DNA from: Argyresthia goedartella | Taxonomy: Eukaryota > Arthropoda > Insecta > Lepidoptera > Argyresthiidae | NCBI GenBank assembly: GCA_949825045.1 | Contig: OX463814.1 | Span: 33,374,383 to 33,438,382 of the forward strand | Reading direction: 5' to 3' | DNA: 64,000 nucleotides | Part shown: positions 11,805 to 23,700 of the stretch, in pieces | Layout of the letters: each line of letters begins with the position of its first letter | How positions within the stretch are numbered: position 1 is the first letter of the stretch | The notes under the pieces: model-generated | The model's input: the letters and a program-made list of their open reading frames with translations, nothing else | The model's database searches: none | Told to the model about the DNA's origin: nothing | Made by a program: the position numbers and the translations under genes

Positions 11805-12050
11805 AAGTCAAGAAAGTCAACCTCCTTTATTACTGTAGATATTCACATATACTTAGTAAACTTAAAATTTTGCCTCTTCTCTCATTGGACCACTGTGGGA
11901 GCAGGAGGGCGTAGACACTCACACAGGTTGATTTTTAGATCTCTTTTAAAATTGGTTGTGCTTAACTAATACAAATATTACAATATTAATTATTATAACT
12001 AATAAGCAGGAATAAATAATTATTAAATTAATCTTGCTGTAATGTTGTGT
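11805..12050 (-). mobile_element. LINE 3'-end copy (TTTGAC-tail family)
   Basis: It matches 4066-4356 and 8050-8340 (GGACCACTGTGGGAG, GATTTTTAGATCTCTTTTAAAATTG-type blocks). On the minus strand the terminus is TTGACTTTCTTGACTTT, two degenerate tail units. 3' UTR only. Confidence 0.7.
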
Positions 12051-12364
12051 TATGTTGTATGACAATCCTCTTTTAGTATCGGTACAATGTTGCTGTCGAT
12101 TACTACGAATGAAAGCGTCGAAATACATAAATGTTATAAATATTGTATTTCTAAAATCTGGTTGCATCTTTCATTATGGGCGAATGCAGCCGTTATTGCA
12201 TTCGTAGATAATGAAGACTTTCTATCTCGTGAAACTGTTTGTTCAGAATATTGTTTATTTAAAAAAATAACTTAAGAATATCCCATAATTAGCTGCAAAA
12301 AAACTACCAGTTTGCCATTTGGCATAGGCCGCGTTCACACTGAAAGGTATAGTTGCATTTGACG

Positions 12365-12575
12365 ACCGGGGAGCCTAGCGGTAAGTGACCCTGCCTACGA
12401 ATCTGACGGTCCTGGGTTCGAATCCCGGTAAGGGCGAATATTTGTGTGATGAGCATGAATTTACATAAGTATTTATCTCTATTATATATATCGTCGTCTA
12501 GTACCCATAACACAAGCCCTGTTGAGATTAGTATGGGCCTAGTTAGATGTATGTAAGATTATCCTCCATTTTTTT
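12365..12575 (+). repeat. tRNA-derived SINE, family A
   Basis: A-box-like GAGCCTAGCGGTAAGTG, then a perfect B box GGTTCGAATCC at 12,415-12,425. The body has TTTGTGTGATGAGCATGAAT and CGTCGTCTAGTACCCATAAC, as in the 1185 copy. Confidence 0.85.
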
Positions 12576-13109
12576 ATTATACAATTTTCTCTTATTCTAT
12601 AGATTTATCTAAAGAGTATTGTACATGAACATGTACACTGCGTCGATTCAGATTCAACGGTAACTAGGAGCCTGTGGCGGGCGCGACTGACTAGGCGGCT
12701 GGTGGCCTCTTTTCAGCGTTTAGACGAGTGTGCTGGTGATGCAAGCATGGATGAAGATTTTAGTGTTTGCGCTGGTGGTATGTGGATGGGAAACAATACC
12801 GTCACGTCAAACTGATTAAAAGGCGCTGTCGTACGATAATTTGTACCGATTACACACCGAGTCAGTTAAGTTAGTAAGGATAGATAAAGGATTGTAGAAA
12901 AAAATATATGAAAACTGGTACTCCCCTCCAACGAAACATATTGTTTAAAGGACTAATTCATGGGGAACACAGTAATTGCTTAGATATAGAAACAAACGAC
13001 CGGAATTATTCTATGTTGAAATTTCAAAATCTTGCCTACGAAATTTGTCTTCCGACAATCAATGCTATACATAATAATAAACGACCTAAATGAATATATA
13101 GCACATATT
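12576..13109. other. spacer, no gene seen
   Basis: No recognisable coding region; the 12,908-13,093 frame has no domain. Confidence 0.35.
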
Positions 13110-13380
13110 ATTTATCATGGCAACTGGCTTAAATGGCAATGGGCAGGATACATCCGTCGCAGAAATGACGGAAAATGGGGCTCTAAAGTTCTCTCCTGGA
13201 GACCCCGTACTGGAAAGAGAAGTGTTGGAAGACCTGCGGCACGATGGTCCGATGACATCAGGGGTGCAGCCGGCCCGACATGGACGAGAATGGCCGCAGA
13301 GCGTTCGAATTTGCGGTCAATTGGGGAGGCATATGTCCAGCAGTGGACAAGAACATGCTGAAGAATAAGAAGAAGATAAT
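13110..13380 (+). mobile_element. RTE-type LINE 3' fragment
   Basis: One frame reads LKWQWAGYIRRRNDGKWGSKVLSW, RPRTGKRSVGRPAARWSDD and GEAYVQQWT. This is the basic C-terminal tail typical of RTE-clade LINE polyproteins. It ends in a GAAGAATAAGAAGAAG tail. It is 5'-truncated and fused to unrelated upstream sequence. It is a different subfamily from the element at 17.9 kb (GRPAARWSDD against GRPKRRWRDD). Confidence 0.8.
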
Positions 13381-13845
13381 TTATCATATTTTTATTATTT
13401 TTAAAAACGAAATAAATGTATTACTTACATAAATTATTGAAATAATTAACATTACTATTATAACTCGAATCGTCACGAAATATTACAGGAATTGTTTTTA
13501 GATAAATTTATTTATGTCGATTTATTTATAAACTATTTAGATAAACCGACAGAAAATTATAAAAACGCATGCAACTATTACGTGGAACACGTTCAGTGTG
13601 GACGCGGTCGCGCAAAACCTCAGTGTTGTCTATACGTAACAGCTATGTTACTTTAGCTTAGCTCTCTGAGCTGACGCAGTTTTCCATAGTCGTGTGCAGA
13701 CTGCAAACTATGCAAACTAAGCTATGTGAGCTAACAGAAATATGCAAATCTAAGATAGCTGTCTATGCCGATGCGCATCTACGCTAGCTAAGCTAATAAT
13801 AAATTATTAAATTAAGCTAATAATAATAAATAAAATAAATACATC

Positions 13846-13885
13846 GGCTATGTGACGTCACACTAAAGTGTGACGTCACATAGCC
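13846..13885. repeat. perfect 19-bp palindrome, 2-nt centre
   Basis: Arms 13,846-13,864 and 13,867-13,885 are exact reverse complements around AA. Each arm includes TGACGTCA, itself palindromic and a consensus CREB/ATF site. Confidence 0.95.
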
Positions 13886-14107
13886 TATAAGTAGTATACA
13901 ATCAAGACGCTTCTAAGTATACCTTAATTTTAAAATTCTGATAAGAGCATTAGTCAATTATCCTTAGTGTTTGGCCTACATTTATACATTTTTATCGTGT
14001 TTATGTTAGCAAAGCTGCGAACAAGTGCTAGTGACATTTATACTAGCAGGTTACCGCAGTTCCACTCCCGCAAACTCGTATAAAATGTCCAGTCCACACT
14101 AACATTA

Positions 14108-14160
14108 ACCCCCCCTCCTTCTCCTCCACTCCTCTCCCCATCCCGCCCCCTTCCATTTTT
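14108..14160. repeat. pyrimidine-rich tract
   Basis: About 50 nt of almost pure C/T on the plus strand, directly before the family G repeat. Confidence 0.8.
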
Positions 14161-14530
14161 TAGGGTTCCCTACTCGAAGGGTGCCAAACGGGATCCTATT
14201 ACTAAGCCTCCGATATCCGTCCGTCCGTCCGTCTGACACCAGGCTGTATTTTATGTAGCGTGATAGTTATACAGATGAAATTTCCAGAGATGATGTATTT
14301 CAGCTACTGTTATAACAACAAATACTAAAAAACAGAATAAATAAATATTTAAGTGGGCCAACATACAACAATTCTATCAATACACATACAAACGAATGAA
14401 TGCACCTGGTTACGTGCACGGAGTGTGAAAGTAGCGCACCAATAACTTTGTAAAAAACATTTTGCTTTGTAAAATCCAAACTATTCACTCCACACCATCC
14501 CTACCATTGTATTGGAACCCATAATATATA
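14161..14530 (+). repeat. composite family G repeat with embedded 140-bp block
   Basis: It starts with AGGGTTCCCTACTCGAAGGG and the GTCCGTCCGTCCGTCTG run, then ACAACAAATACTAAAAAACA. At the CATACAACA point the family sequence gives way to a block (about 14,370-14,517; AAATCCAAACTATTCACTCC), which is also present at the same point in the 45.4 kb copy. Confidence 0.75.
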
Positions 14531-15620
14531 TATATATCCATAGTATAAGTTACAAAACATTTAATAGAATATACAGACTAGTATTTTATTAACGGTCAAA
14601 AAATACTACCGAGTGTATCTTTACATTTTACAACGGTATCACAGCTCATTTACTTTTTGCAGCTTATTATAGGATAGACTTTAGCTTCGACTACTGGACA
14701 TTTATCTCGAGTGCCATATGCGTCCCCAAGCACCAACTAATTGAATCTAACTTAGAGCACGTTAATATATCACGTCCGTTTTCACAAACTGTTGCGTTGC
14801 AATCTGATTGCCGTCCTGATGCAACTTTGCTAACTGCTGCTCCCGTTGAGACTATTCTAGCTCTAGTTATGTTTGCAGAATTCCCTTCATATGGAATTGG
14901 CTTTGGGAACTCTCTAGAATATTATCGCAGCGTCATTCCTTTTAAACAACTTGACGACTTTTACATTTCGTATTCTATCATTGAGGTTAATTCCAGAGGC
15001 AACTAAACTGACTAAACTTATTCACAAATGAGTTTAAAAATATTAGTTGGAAGTTTGTTGCACGTTGCCATCCTTGCCCTCCTGTCCACATCATGATTTA
15101 GGGCAGCGTATGTAGTTATATCTAAGTATTCCGATATCTGGTCTGTTATCTGTTATGCATACCTATTAGACATCCATTCCTTTATTCTTTGCTATTCCCC
15201 ATAGCAGCAGCATAATCTATTGCACAATGTTTTGTTACTCTTCCCTGTCACGTTACGTTCCTCGGTGTAATGTTTTGTTACAGATTGTTACCTTTACCGA
15301 TACCCAAATCGTAACAAGTAGAATTTAGCAGCCCGATAATGCTGACTTGAGCACCTTACCCGACACTCTCTATACGTATGTAGCATATTACACTCTGTTG
15401 TATAAACTTTAATGGCTGTTACTGGATAGCTAACTTCGGTGCTCTGTTAGTTCTCGACTACTCCTGCTCTTATTACAGTATCTAACAATTTAAGACAAGA
15501 GGTAATGAAGTGATGCGAAATGCACTTGTGTGTACACTTTGCTAACAATGGTTGAAAGTTAAAGAGACGTGTATCGTTTGGTTTGTTCTAGCTGCATACA
15601 AATAATATAATAAATAAATG
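14531..15620. other. spacer, no gene seen
   Basis: Only short frames without recognisable domains (for example 14,797-15,006). Confidence 0.35.
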
Positions 15621-15624
15621 TTAG

Positions 15625-15840
15625 TGGACAATCTCACACAAATTGAACTAGGCCCGCAGTAAGCTCACCAAGGCTTGTGTTATGGGTACTAGATGACGGT
15701 TTATTTAACAGAGATAAAGACTTATATAAATACATAGAAAACACCCAATACTAAGAAACAAATATTCATACTCAACACATAAATATTTGCCCATACCGGG
15801 ATTCGAACCCAGGACTCCGCAAGGCTAAACCGGTCGTCAA
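15625..15840 (-). repeat. tRNA-derived SINE, family A
   Basis: The B box appears inverted as GGATTCGAACCC near 15,800. The body contains the reverse complements of the family landmarks, including TTGTGTTATGGGTACTAGA and ACAATCTCACACAAATTGAA. Confidence 0.8.
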
Positions 15841-16027
15841 ATCTATTACAAGCATCGTTTTCTTTACTATTAGTATACTATGAGTAAGCAGGTTTATAGG
15901 ATTTTAACAATAAAGTATGTATCTATACTGTGTTTTAGACAAAAATATTGAACGCCTATTTGTGACCAAGGCCACTTCCACTAAGAAATGACAATATATC
16001 TCATCTATTTTTGTACAGAGTACAAAT

Positions 16028-16155
16028 AGTAGATTGTTAACCGAGGGCTGAAAGGCACCCATTCCTGACGAGATGTTTTGGCGCTCGAACGAAGTGAGAG
16101 CGCCAATAGTTCGAGGCAGAAATGGGTGCTATCACCCGAGTTAAACACTCTACTT
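16028..16155. repeat. foldback (MITE-like) element
   Basis: Imperfect outer arms (AGTAGATTGTTAACCGAGGG and the inverted AGTAGAGTGTTTAACTCGGG) enclose an inner perfect stem TTGGCGCTC/GAGCGCCAA at about 16,079-16,105. The whole block can fold on itself. I saw no transposase. Confidence 0.8.
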
Positions 16156-16919
16156 TTCATTACGAATACGAGGAAAGTAAACACGAGTCAGTTAAAATCA
16201 AAATTATTTTATTAAAAACAAAGTCACTTGAAATCAAAATTATTTTATTAAAAAACAAACAACAAACTCAAGTTTAAAAATACTACTCATAAAAAAAGTA
16301 ATTTCGGTGCCCCCGTTGATGTCTTTTACTTTGAGCATAACATTAAAAAAAATACTTCCGTTTTATGGCTGTATAGGTTACTACCATTGCGTTGTTCAAT
16401 ATAAACTGCGATTCATATATATTTTTTTAATACTTTTCTGCTTTAGAGCAGGCATGTACCACTTTCAGCACGGTGCCTGGATGAACAATGACCCCCTTTC
16501 AGAGTATGAGTAATGAAAATTATATTAATAGCTATATTGAAACTCTATATTAACTTCGGAAAAAGCAGTGTCCTTTAAACTAAAATCCTTCTAAAACAAA
16601 ACAAACCCGTAAAATGTACTCCAGAAGTAAATTTTTCCTGTTCCACGAAAACTAGACAGCCAGGTAATCCCCAACGTTGAGTTAAGCTAACAAAATGTTA
16701 CGCTGAGGTGAACCTTTCGCCGTGTTTGCTGTTATGGCGCCTCAACTCAGTTTTATCTATTATCACTCTGTGTACCTTACATGAAATTCTCTGCATGAAG
16801 AGGATTCAGAAACAATTTTGATTCAAGTTCATGTATCAACATTAAACATCAAACATTTCTATGTTTACACTCAGTCTGTAGATATTTCTGTAAAGATAAC
16901 TCAACAAAACACGAAATGG

Positions 16920-17225
16920 CGTTTATAACATAACATAACATAGCGTCGCGCCATTTCCCATATGGGGTCGCAGAGGCACAATCTTTCCCACTTAGAGCCA
17001 GTTATTCAATTCTCCATTTTACATGAGAGGGTGCTCGCCCATTTGTGCAGCTATAGAGTTATGAAGTTTTCCTCACGATGTTTTCCATCACCGTTAAAAC
17101 GTCCGTATAATTTACTTAAGATAAATTAATTATCTCATTGGTCCATGGTCAGGAATCGAACCTGCATCTCCTATGTGAGAAGCAAGCGTGAAACCCATCA
17201 GACCACGGAGCTCTTATCGGCTTTT
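16920..17225 (-). repeat. tRNA-headed repeat, family C
   Basis: The head lies at about 17,215-17,145, with the inverted B-box context AGGAATCGAACCTGCATCTC. It extends leftward through TTTTCCATCACCG and GGTCGCAGAGGCACAATC, as in copies at 9.2 and 63.4 kb. Confidence 0.8.
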
Positions 17226-17879
17226 TATCTCATATCATGATCATGCTCAGCCCACATCGAACTCAACCACACTGCTGCTATAGAGCTCTTCTCTATATTG
17301 CCAATCCTCACAGTCCAGGACTAATCGCATCCAGAGATCAACTTGGTGACATCGTCATTGGACACTGCCCTTGGATCACTCTGTGACTGATTTGGTCTAC
17401 TGTCCATCACCACGTCTAGCCACGTGTCCCACCCATCTCCACCTTAGTCTTGTTATCCGCTTACTCTAATCTCTTGGCCTGTTTCAACATTTAGATATCA
17501 TGAATAACAGTGAATTATCGTTATGTGCCGTGGGTACTGTTGGAAATTTGCACGCATTGTATTTGACTCTATTATGCCGTTACTGATTATGTGTTACATA
17601 TTCACTTATAGGGCACAATTTGATGAATCATCATCACTCTATTATTCAGTGCCAGTTTTAAACACTGGCTCGTATTAAAATGATGTGTCATAGGAGCATC
17701 TATTTGTCATTTCACCCGCATATTGTGTCAGAATAGTATGGTATTGTCAGTCTTTATCCTGTCGGATAAAGTTTTAACGACTTAGTCGATTATACATTTT
17801 TACAACTCTTCTGTCATTGATGGTTTGATTTCGGTTCAAAATGCCGATTTTTATCCTAAGAATAAACATCACTTATTTA

Positions 17880-18655
17880 CTCTGTACATCTCTTATTTAC
17901 ACCTGTTTGCCCCATCTGCACCCGAGCTCCAGCGTATGTTACAGGAACTCAGCAATGTAAGCCTTGAGGTTGGACTGAAGATGAATCGTTCAAAAACCCA
18001 GGCCATGACTAACAGTGTCAAACGTAGGGTCGAGGTAGATGGGCAGGAAATACATTATGTCGATGAATACATTTACTTGGGCCAGATAGCCTCCTTCGAA
18101 AACAGGCAGGATAAAGAAATTGATAGACACATTTCTAACGCCTGCAAGAGCTACTGGTACATGAAGGAGCTTATGAAGGGTAACCTTCCGCTGACCCTCA
18201 AGCGCAAGCTCATCGACATGTGTATCCTGCCTATCCTAACCTACGGCGCTCAGTCATGGTCTTTGACCGAACTTCAGAAGTCCAAACTCAAGGCTTGCCA
18301 GCAAGCAATGGAGCGCAGCATCCTAAGTGTTCGTAGGACGGACCGCATAAGGAACACCACACTGCGCTCCTTAACTGGCATCGCTGATGTGGGTGCACAG
18401 ACCGCTAAGCTAAAGTGGAACTGGGCCGGCCACTTTAGTCGCATGCACCTAGATAGATGGGCGAAAATCGCCACTAACTGGGTGCCACAGGACGGATACC
18501 GGCGTAGAGGCAGGCCTAAACGGAGATGGCGGGACGACCTCGACAAGTTTATGCCGGGGTGGCCGGAGGTGGCACAGACCAGGGAAGTGTGGACGAAAGA
18601 AGGGGAGGCCTTTGCCCAGCAGTGGGACACCTTAATGGCTATATAAAAAAAAATA
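17880..18655 (+). mobile_element. RTE-type LINE, C-terminal ORF still open
   Basis: An open frame of about 250 codons ends at 18,646. It begins abruptly at LFAPSAPELQRMLQELS, just past where the catalytic FADD box should be. It continues with LKMNRSKTQAM, YLGQ, LTYGAQSWSLT, LKWNWAGHFSRM, then GRPKRRWRDDLDKF. This is the RT thumb and C-terminal domain of an RTE-clade LINE. An A-rich tail starts at about 18,645. The absence of stops over about 750 bp suggests a fairly young insertion. The 5' part is missing, so it cannot move by itself. Confidence 0.85.
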
Positions 18656-19204
18656 CTCTATATGTATTCGCTAACAACGATTAATCTTTCGTTACGATTA
18701 CGAACGGATCTTTCTTTCATTAATCGTTCAATGCTTTTTTAATTTGCTATTTTTGATACACCAAAAATGAAAAGTACGCTTTGAAGGAAGTTCTTTAAAA
18801 TATACGTCTTTTTGACAGAAGCTGTTTGCCGGATTTGATAATGAGACTAATAAAAAATAACACGGAATCAAAAATATGAATGATTTGCATAGGTACCGCC
18901 TTCGGTAGGATCTCAAATAGCGATCCAAGCCTGCGCAAGCCGGGAGTCCGATAGTCCGATGCTAAATTTAGTCTAGATCAATATGGATTACCCAATGCAC
19001 TGGCTACGGTGCAGACATTTATTTATAGCATCCCGATTTATTGTCCATTGTATCTTCTATCGTGTGTCCTATTTTAAGCTGAGTCCTGGTTCCGCTATTA
19101 ATTCTAGAGCTCGAATCCTGAAGGATTAGACATAGATATGTAATAGTAGGAAGACTATAGGATATTCTTTACTGGTTGAACTGAAACGTAACCGTAAATT
19201 TTAA

Positions 19205-20030
19205 AGGAACTCTTCAGTTCCTTTCAGTTCAGTTCAAAGATTTTATTCATAATAGCACAAAAATAGAGACTTAATGAACGTCATAAAATAATCAAGCAAG
19301 CATAATATAACATTAAGTAAGTGCCTAATTATTAAATAGTACATAATATTATAGGGTGCAATGAACTGGTTTGATGCCAGATGTCGGTGTCTTGTAAAAA
19401 GTCATTAATAACATTATTTTTTTTTTAATCGAGCTTCAGTTAAGTTTTGTATTTCTTGCGAAATTTTATTGTAGAAGCGTATACAGTGTCCCATAAAAGA
19501 ACTGCTAACTTTTGTGAGTCTGAACATTCGAAAAGAAAGTTTATGTTTATTTCTAGTTAGCACATTATGGCGGCTATCAATGGTTTTAAAGCTACTGATA
19601 TTTTTCCTCATATACATTATGTTTTCATAGATATATTGACTTATAACAGGTAAGGATGTTGGTTTCTTTGAATCTCTCAGAGATTCTCTATTAAATAGCT
19701 TATAAATAAATTGGATCGCTCTCTTCTGCAAAATGAAGATGGTCTCAATGTCAGCAGCCCGTCCCCATAGTAGTATGCCGCAGGACATAATGCTATGGAA
19801 ATGACTAAAATATACAAGCCTAGCAGTTGCAACGTCAGTCAATTCCCTGATTCTTTTAACCACATAAGCTGCGGAGCTAAGTCTATGTGCTAATTTTACA
19901 ATATGGGGACCCTACTGTAGTTTGGCATCAATAATGATGCCGAGAAATACAGTTTCATCTACTAGTTTTAGTTTATCTTTCCCCAATACAATGTTACTCT
20001 CAACTTGTCTTACATTAGGTAAAGTGAATC
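19205..20030 (-). mobile_element. CR1/Jockey-type LINE 3' end with intact ORF2 C-terminus
   Basis: The minus-strand ORF 19,863-19,414 (149 codons) reads LVYFSHFHSIMSCGILLWG, LQKRAIQFIY and NVLTRNKHKLSFRMFRL, then SSFMGHCIRFYNKI. Upstream on that strand (to about 20,030) GKDKLKL and ETVFLGI belong to the same ORF, interrupted by a stop. The 3' UTR runs to about 19,205 and ends in TTTGAACTGAACTGAAAGG, a short tandem tail. The copy at 62,418-62,955 has the same orientation and 3' UTR. Confidence 0.85.
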
Positions 20031-20599
20031 AGTTGACAAATGCGGTCTGTAGATGATAAGGATAACAACCGGATACACAACCGGGCACACGAAAGCATTT
20101 TTGCCCAATCCTGAAACGGAGCTCGCTTGACTTGCACGGTCAATAAGTCTTTGAAGAGCTGACTGCCAATCTTCCCGATAATATTGAGATAAGTACAAGA
20201 AGAATAAGAAAAGGAGGAATTGACAATAACTTTAACTTTACGTAAGGTAGCCCGTACTGTGAGGAACATAATTACAACTTCTAGACCACATTGTGATAGC
20301 AAAAAAATAAAATAAATCATATCTAAAAAGCATGTTGATAAGACTTTCTTTGCAAACAAGGACCTTTCCCAAAGAAGCCGAGCTTAATCATCCGCACTTT
20401 GGTTAAAAAATAATGACCAGCCCCAGCTGCTAAGCAAAAATCATAACTGTTTGACTGCTTTAAATATTTTATAATTCTTCCGGGGATGTTTGAGCTTTGG
20501 CCGTTTTGTGGGTAAACTGACGTTTGCGGGGGTAGTTCTCCCCTCGCCCCTCGCCCTCGTTGCCTTCCCGTCTAGACGAACCATCCAATCCACCAATCC

Positions 20600-20655
20600 A
20601 CCAACCAGCCCACTTCAGTTCAGTTTGTCCCGAGCTGTGGTCGGGAGAGGTTGTC
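20600..20655 (+). promoter_or_regulatory. core promoter: Inr + DPE, probable robo2 TSS
   Basis: TCAGTT occurs twice in overlap at 20,615-20,625. Taking the A at 20,622 as +1, positions +28 to +32 (20,649-20,653) are GGTTG, a full match to the arthropod DPE consensus RGWYV. The surrounding 300 bp is CG-rich against an AT-rich background. The next plus-strand gene is the Robo receptor; that link is inferred from position and from the splice donor downstream. Confidence 0.55.
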
Positions 20656-20782
20656 GCGGTATCTGTTCCCGTGAGGACGTCAGCGCGAATTTCAAACGGC
20701 GTGATAACGTGAGAGTCAACAGTGTGTTTTGAAGTGGTTTATTGGACTTTGAATTTTGGATGCTGTTTTTCGTGTGGTTGAT
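20622..20782 (+). other. probable 5' non-coding exon of robo2
   Basis: CG-rich segment between the predicted start site and a strong donor (GTGAGT, 20,783). A late ATG at 20,760 would give a very short hydrophobic reading frame. Joined to the leader exon at 37,445 that frame meets a stop at once, so it would be an upstream ORF, not the receptor start. Assignment to robo2 is inference. Confidence 0.45.
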
Positions 20783-23700
20783 GTGAGTATTCTTCGAATG
20801 GTTTCAACAATTTTGTTCTTAGTTTATATGCATAAAAAAGTAATATTTCACCTGATTGAATATTTCGATGCTAAAATAAATTTTAATCAGTCAAAGGCTG
20901 CTTATTTCTAAAAGGGATATCTTACTATCAATTTTCCGTCCTAAAGCTCTCGCTTTTAAAAGCGTAGGCGGCTATGGAAATCTATTGTTTTTGCTTGCAC
21001 TCAGCTTTACCCTTCGTTGATATGAAGTGATGCATGCACTGCTGTACCTACCTATTTTGTTACCTACCTTAAGTGCCTAGGCACTTGGAACGAATGACGT
21101 ACCTATCGCATTTTCTATTAAATCTTCGTGCATATAAGGCTTGGTACATTTTTTAAATATTTGTCATTCATACACATATTTTACATCTTTCTAAAATCAC
21201 TAAAACACCACGGTTGTTATAATTTTGGCATATTATCTAGGTGTTTTATAACTTGAACAACCTTCAAAATAAAAAAGAGATAATCTAATTATTGTTTCCC
21301 TTTATAATTCTTTCGGTCTCACAGCTCAAACAGTCGAATGAATGAAATAAAATAAATCTGGAACTCGCAGATGGGACCGGCACGCTTAAGTGCCACACCA
21401 TTGTACGGGCAAAAAGGATGTCAAAATGTACTTAAGAACGCAAAAGTCGTTTTTGAAGACATTTCGCGAAGCTCTCGAAAGTCTCGAAAAAGCTCTGCTT
21501 CCGGGCGCGCGGCCGCCACTTAACATCACGTCGATGGGAGGCTGCGGCGATGAGTAAGCGAAAGCTTTGAGTTTGTCTTTTCGGTTTTGCAGCATGAATT
21601 TTTACAGGTAGCATAAATGATGGAGGTAGCTAATTAGATAGGGTGATATTTGATCAGCAGATCAATTTCAGACAAGTAGGCAGGTTGGCTACTTTTTGGC
21701 GAGCCTAATCTGTGAATTTGATTAGCATTTTAACTTATTTAATTAATTACCATTTAAGGCTGAAAAAATCCAAGAAAATATTCCCTTAAATTTTATTTTA
21801 AGCCAAGCTAGCAATTTCTAAAATATTTTTAAAACCATTCCTTTTTAACCCGCGCACCGCAACTAAGCCATTAGTTCCAAGTACCAACTACGGTTCTAAA
21901 AAGCCGGAAGCAGTACGAAGTACAAATAGACACATTAATTCTTGTAACCCTGTAACCTGATACAACTGTGGATTTTGCATTTGAAAGGCATCTCTAAAAT
22001 ATCTTAAAATTTATTGAATCTTTTTCCCATCCAAAAATGGAGTGCTATATATTTTTCACTTAACATTAATTTATTATTTTGTACTATAGAAATGAAAATC
22101 AGCTAAAGAATCTTCTGCAAAACAGATAAGTGAAGGAGAAACGTTAGAATAAAAGGAAATGACAAGAAAATAAAACTAATAGAAGTTATGAAAATAAGTA
22201 ACAATCTCATGTTACCCGTTACTCGAAAGCACGAAACAAAATGCATTCTATTTTAAAACGGTTACGTTGTGTTCCACTATTACCATAAGCACAAGTTTAC
22301 TATTTCTTCAACGGCTGCCTTCTATTTAGTAATGGTGTCAATTTTTTTCATGATGAACTAAATAATAATGGGGTTTTGTGAAATTAGAAATAGACCCTTA
22401 CTTTTGATCTAAATTTATGTTACTATCTGGAGAAGACAAAAATTGTGTCAAAATTAAAGCTTTTGTCGCTTGAATTACAGACAATGTAAAAAACAATTAC
22501 GTACTAAACTTCATATCATTATTATCTATCCTTTGGACTCATCAATATGATTGATTGTTGGACAATAGTGACACTAACAATGTACCGACTCATAAATTGT
22601 ACTCGCCAAATCCTCGAACCATCATATCGTGCCCAAATGCCAAATTTGATTTGTAAATACCCAGTTGAGTCACACACCAGAAGCCGCATCTAATGCTACA
22701 GATCCTGTCGTTTAAATGCAGTAGGCGTCTTGAGGTCATCGGTTACCAAACAGATCCGTCTTGAACCATTCTCTGTTTGTTCTTGCTTAACATACAATAC
22801 AAATATGCGCATATTTACTAAACCATCACTGCTGCATCCCACTAGACAGGAGTAAGTTCGGACCTCCAGCCATGCCCGCAAATAAAAGCCTACATTTCAA
22901 TGGCAAACGATTTCCGTTTTCCGCTAGTTGATTGTCGTTGAGGTTGCTGAATTCGCTCTCGTACTTGAAATATAGAACCATTGTCTTTGACTTTCTTGGT
23001 TTAATTCTATAATAATAAAGAAATAAAAAAGAAATTTCTTACAACGAAATGGTTTTGTTAGATAATTTTATTGGGTAATCAAAAATTAAAACGTTTATTT
23101 TCCTTTTATCGTAACTATAAAACAATAAAGTCACTAACTTATCCGATCTCGTTGTCGGTAAATCGATACGGAGTTAAATTAGATACGGCATAGTAAAACT
23201 TGAGAAGGAATCGTTTGGGAGGATGATATTTTATCTACGAAAGTCGAAGCAGTCAGAAAGGTTAAATATATGCGTGTCTTTGCTATCATTCGCTGCCTCT
23301 TGTTTTAAAAGCCTATTCTTGTTTCCCGATAAAGCAAAGATATCATGTGACCTCAGAATACTTTTATTTCCAGGATGAAAACCAATGAATTTTAATTCCG
23401 AAACTTGGGTATAAATAGTCCCTTATCGAATAGTTAATTGGGGCATGTGGGCTATTGCTTCTTATCCTGCAGGAGTCCTCGCACGATATCTTGCGAGAGG
23501 TAATAAATAAAATAAGTGTTAGGAGGATATCTGTATTGTTGACAACAAAAGCGATACAGATATTCGGGATGTTTTTACAGGTATGTATGGATGGCATTAT
23601 TTTGTTCATTATGTTTTTTTGCTTATTCTGAAGATTGTTGTTCGATTTCTCAAAATGATGTACATTTTTTTATTTTAGGATATCTCACTTTTATGCAAAA

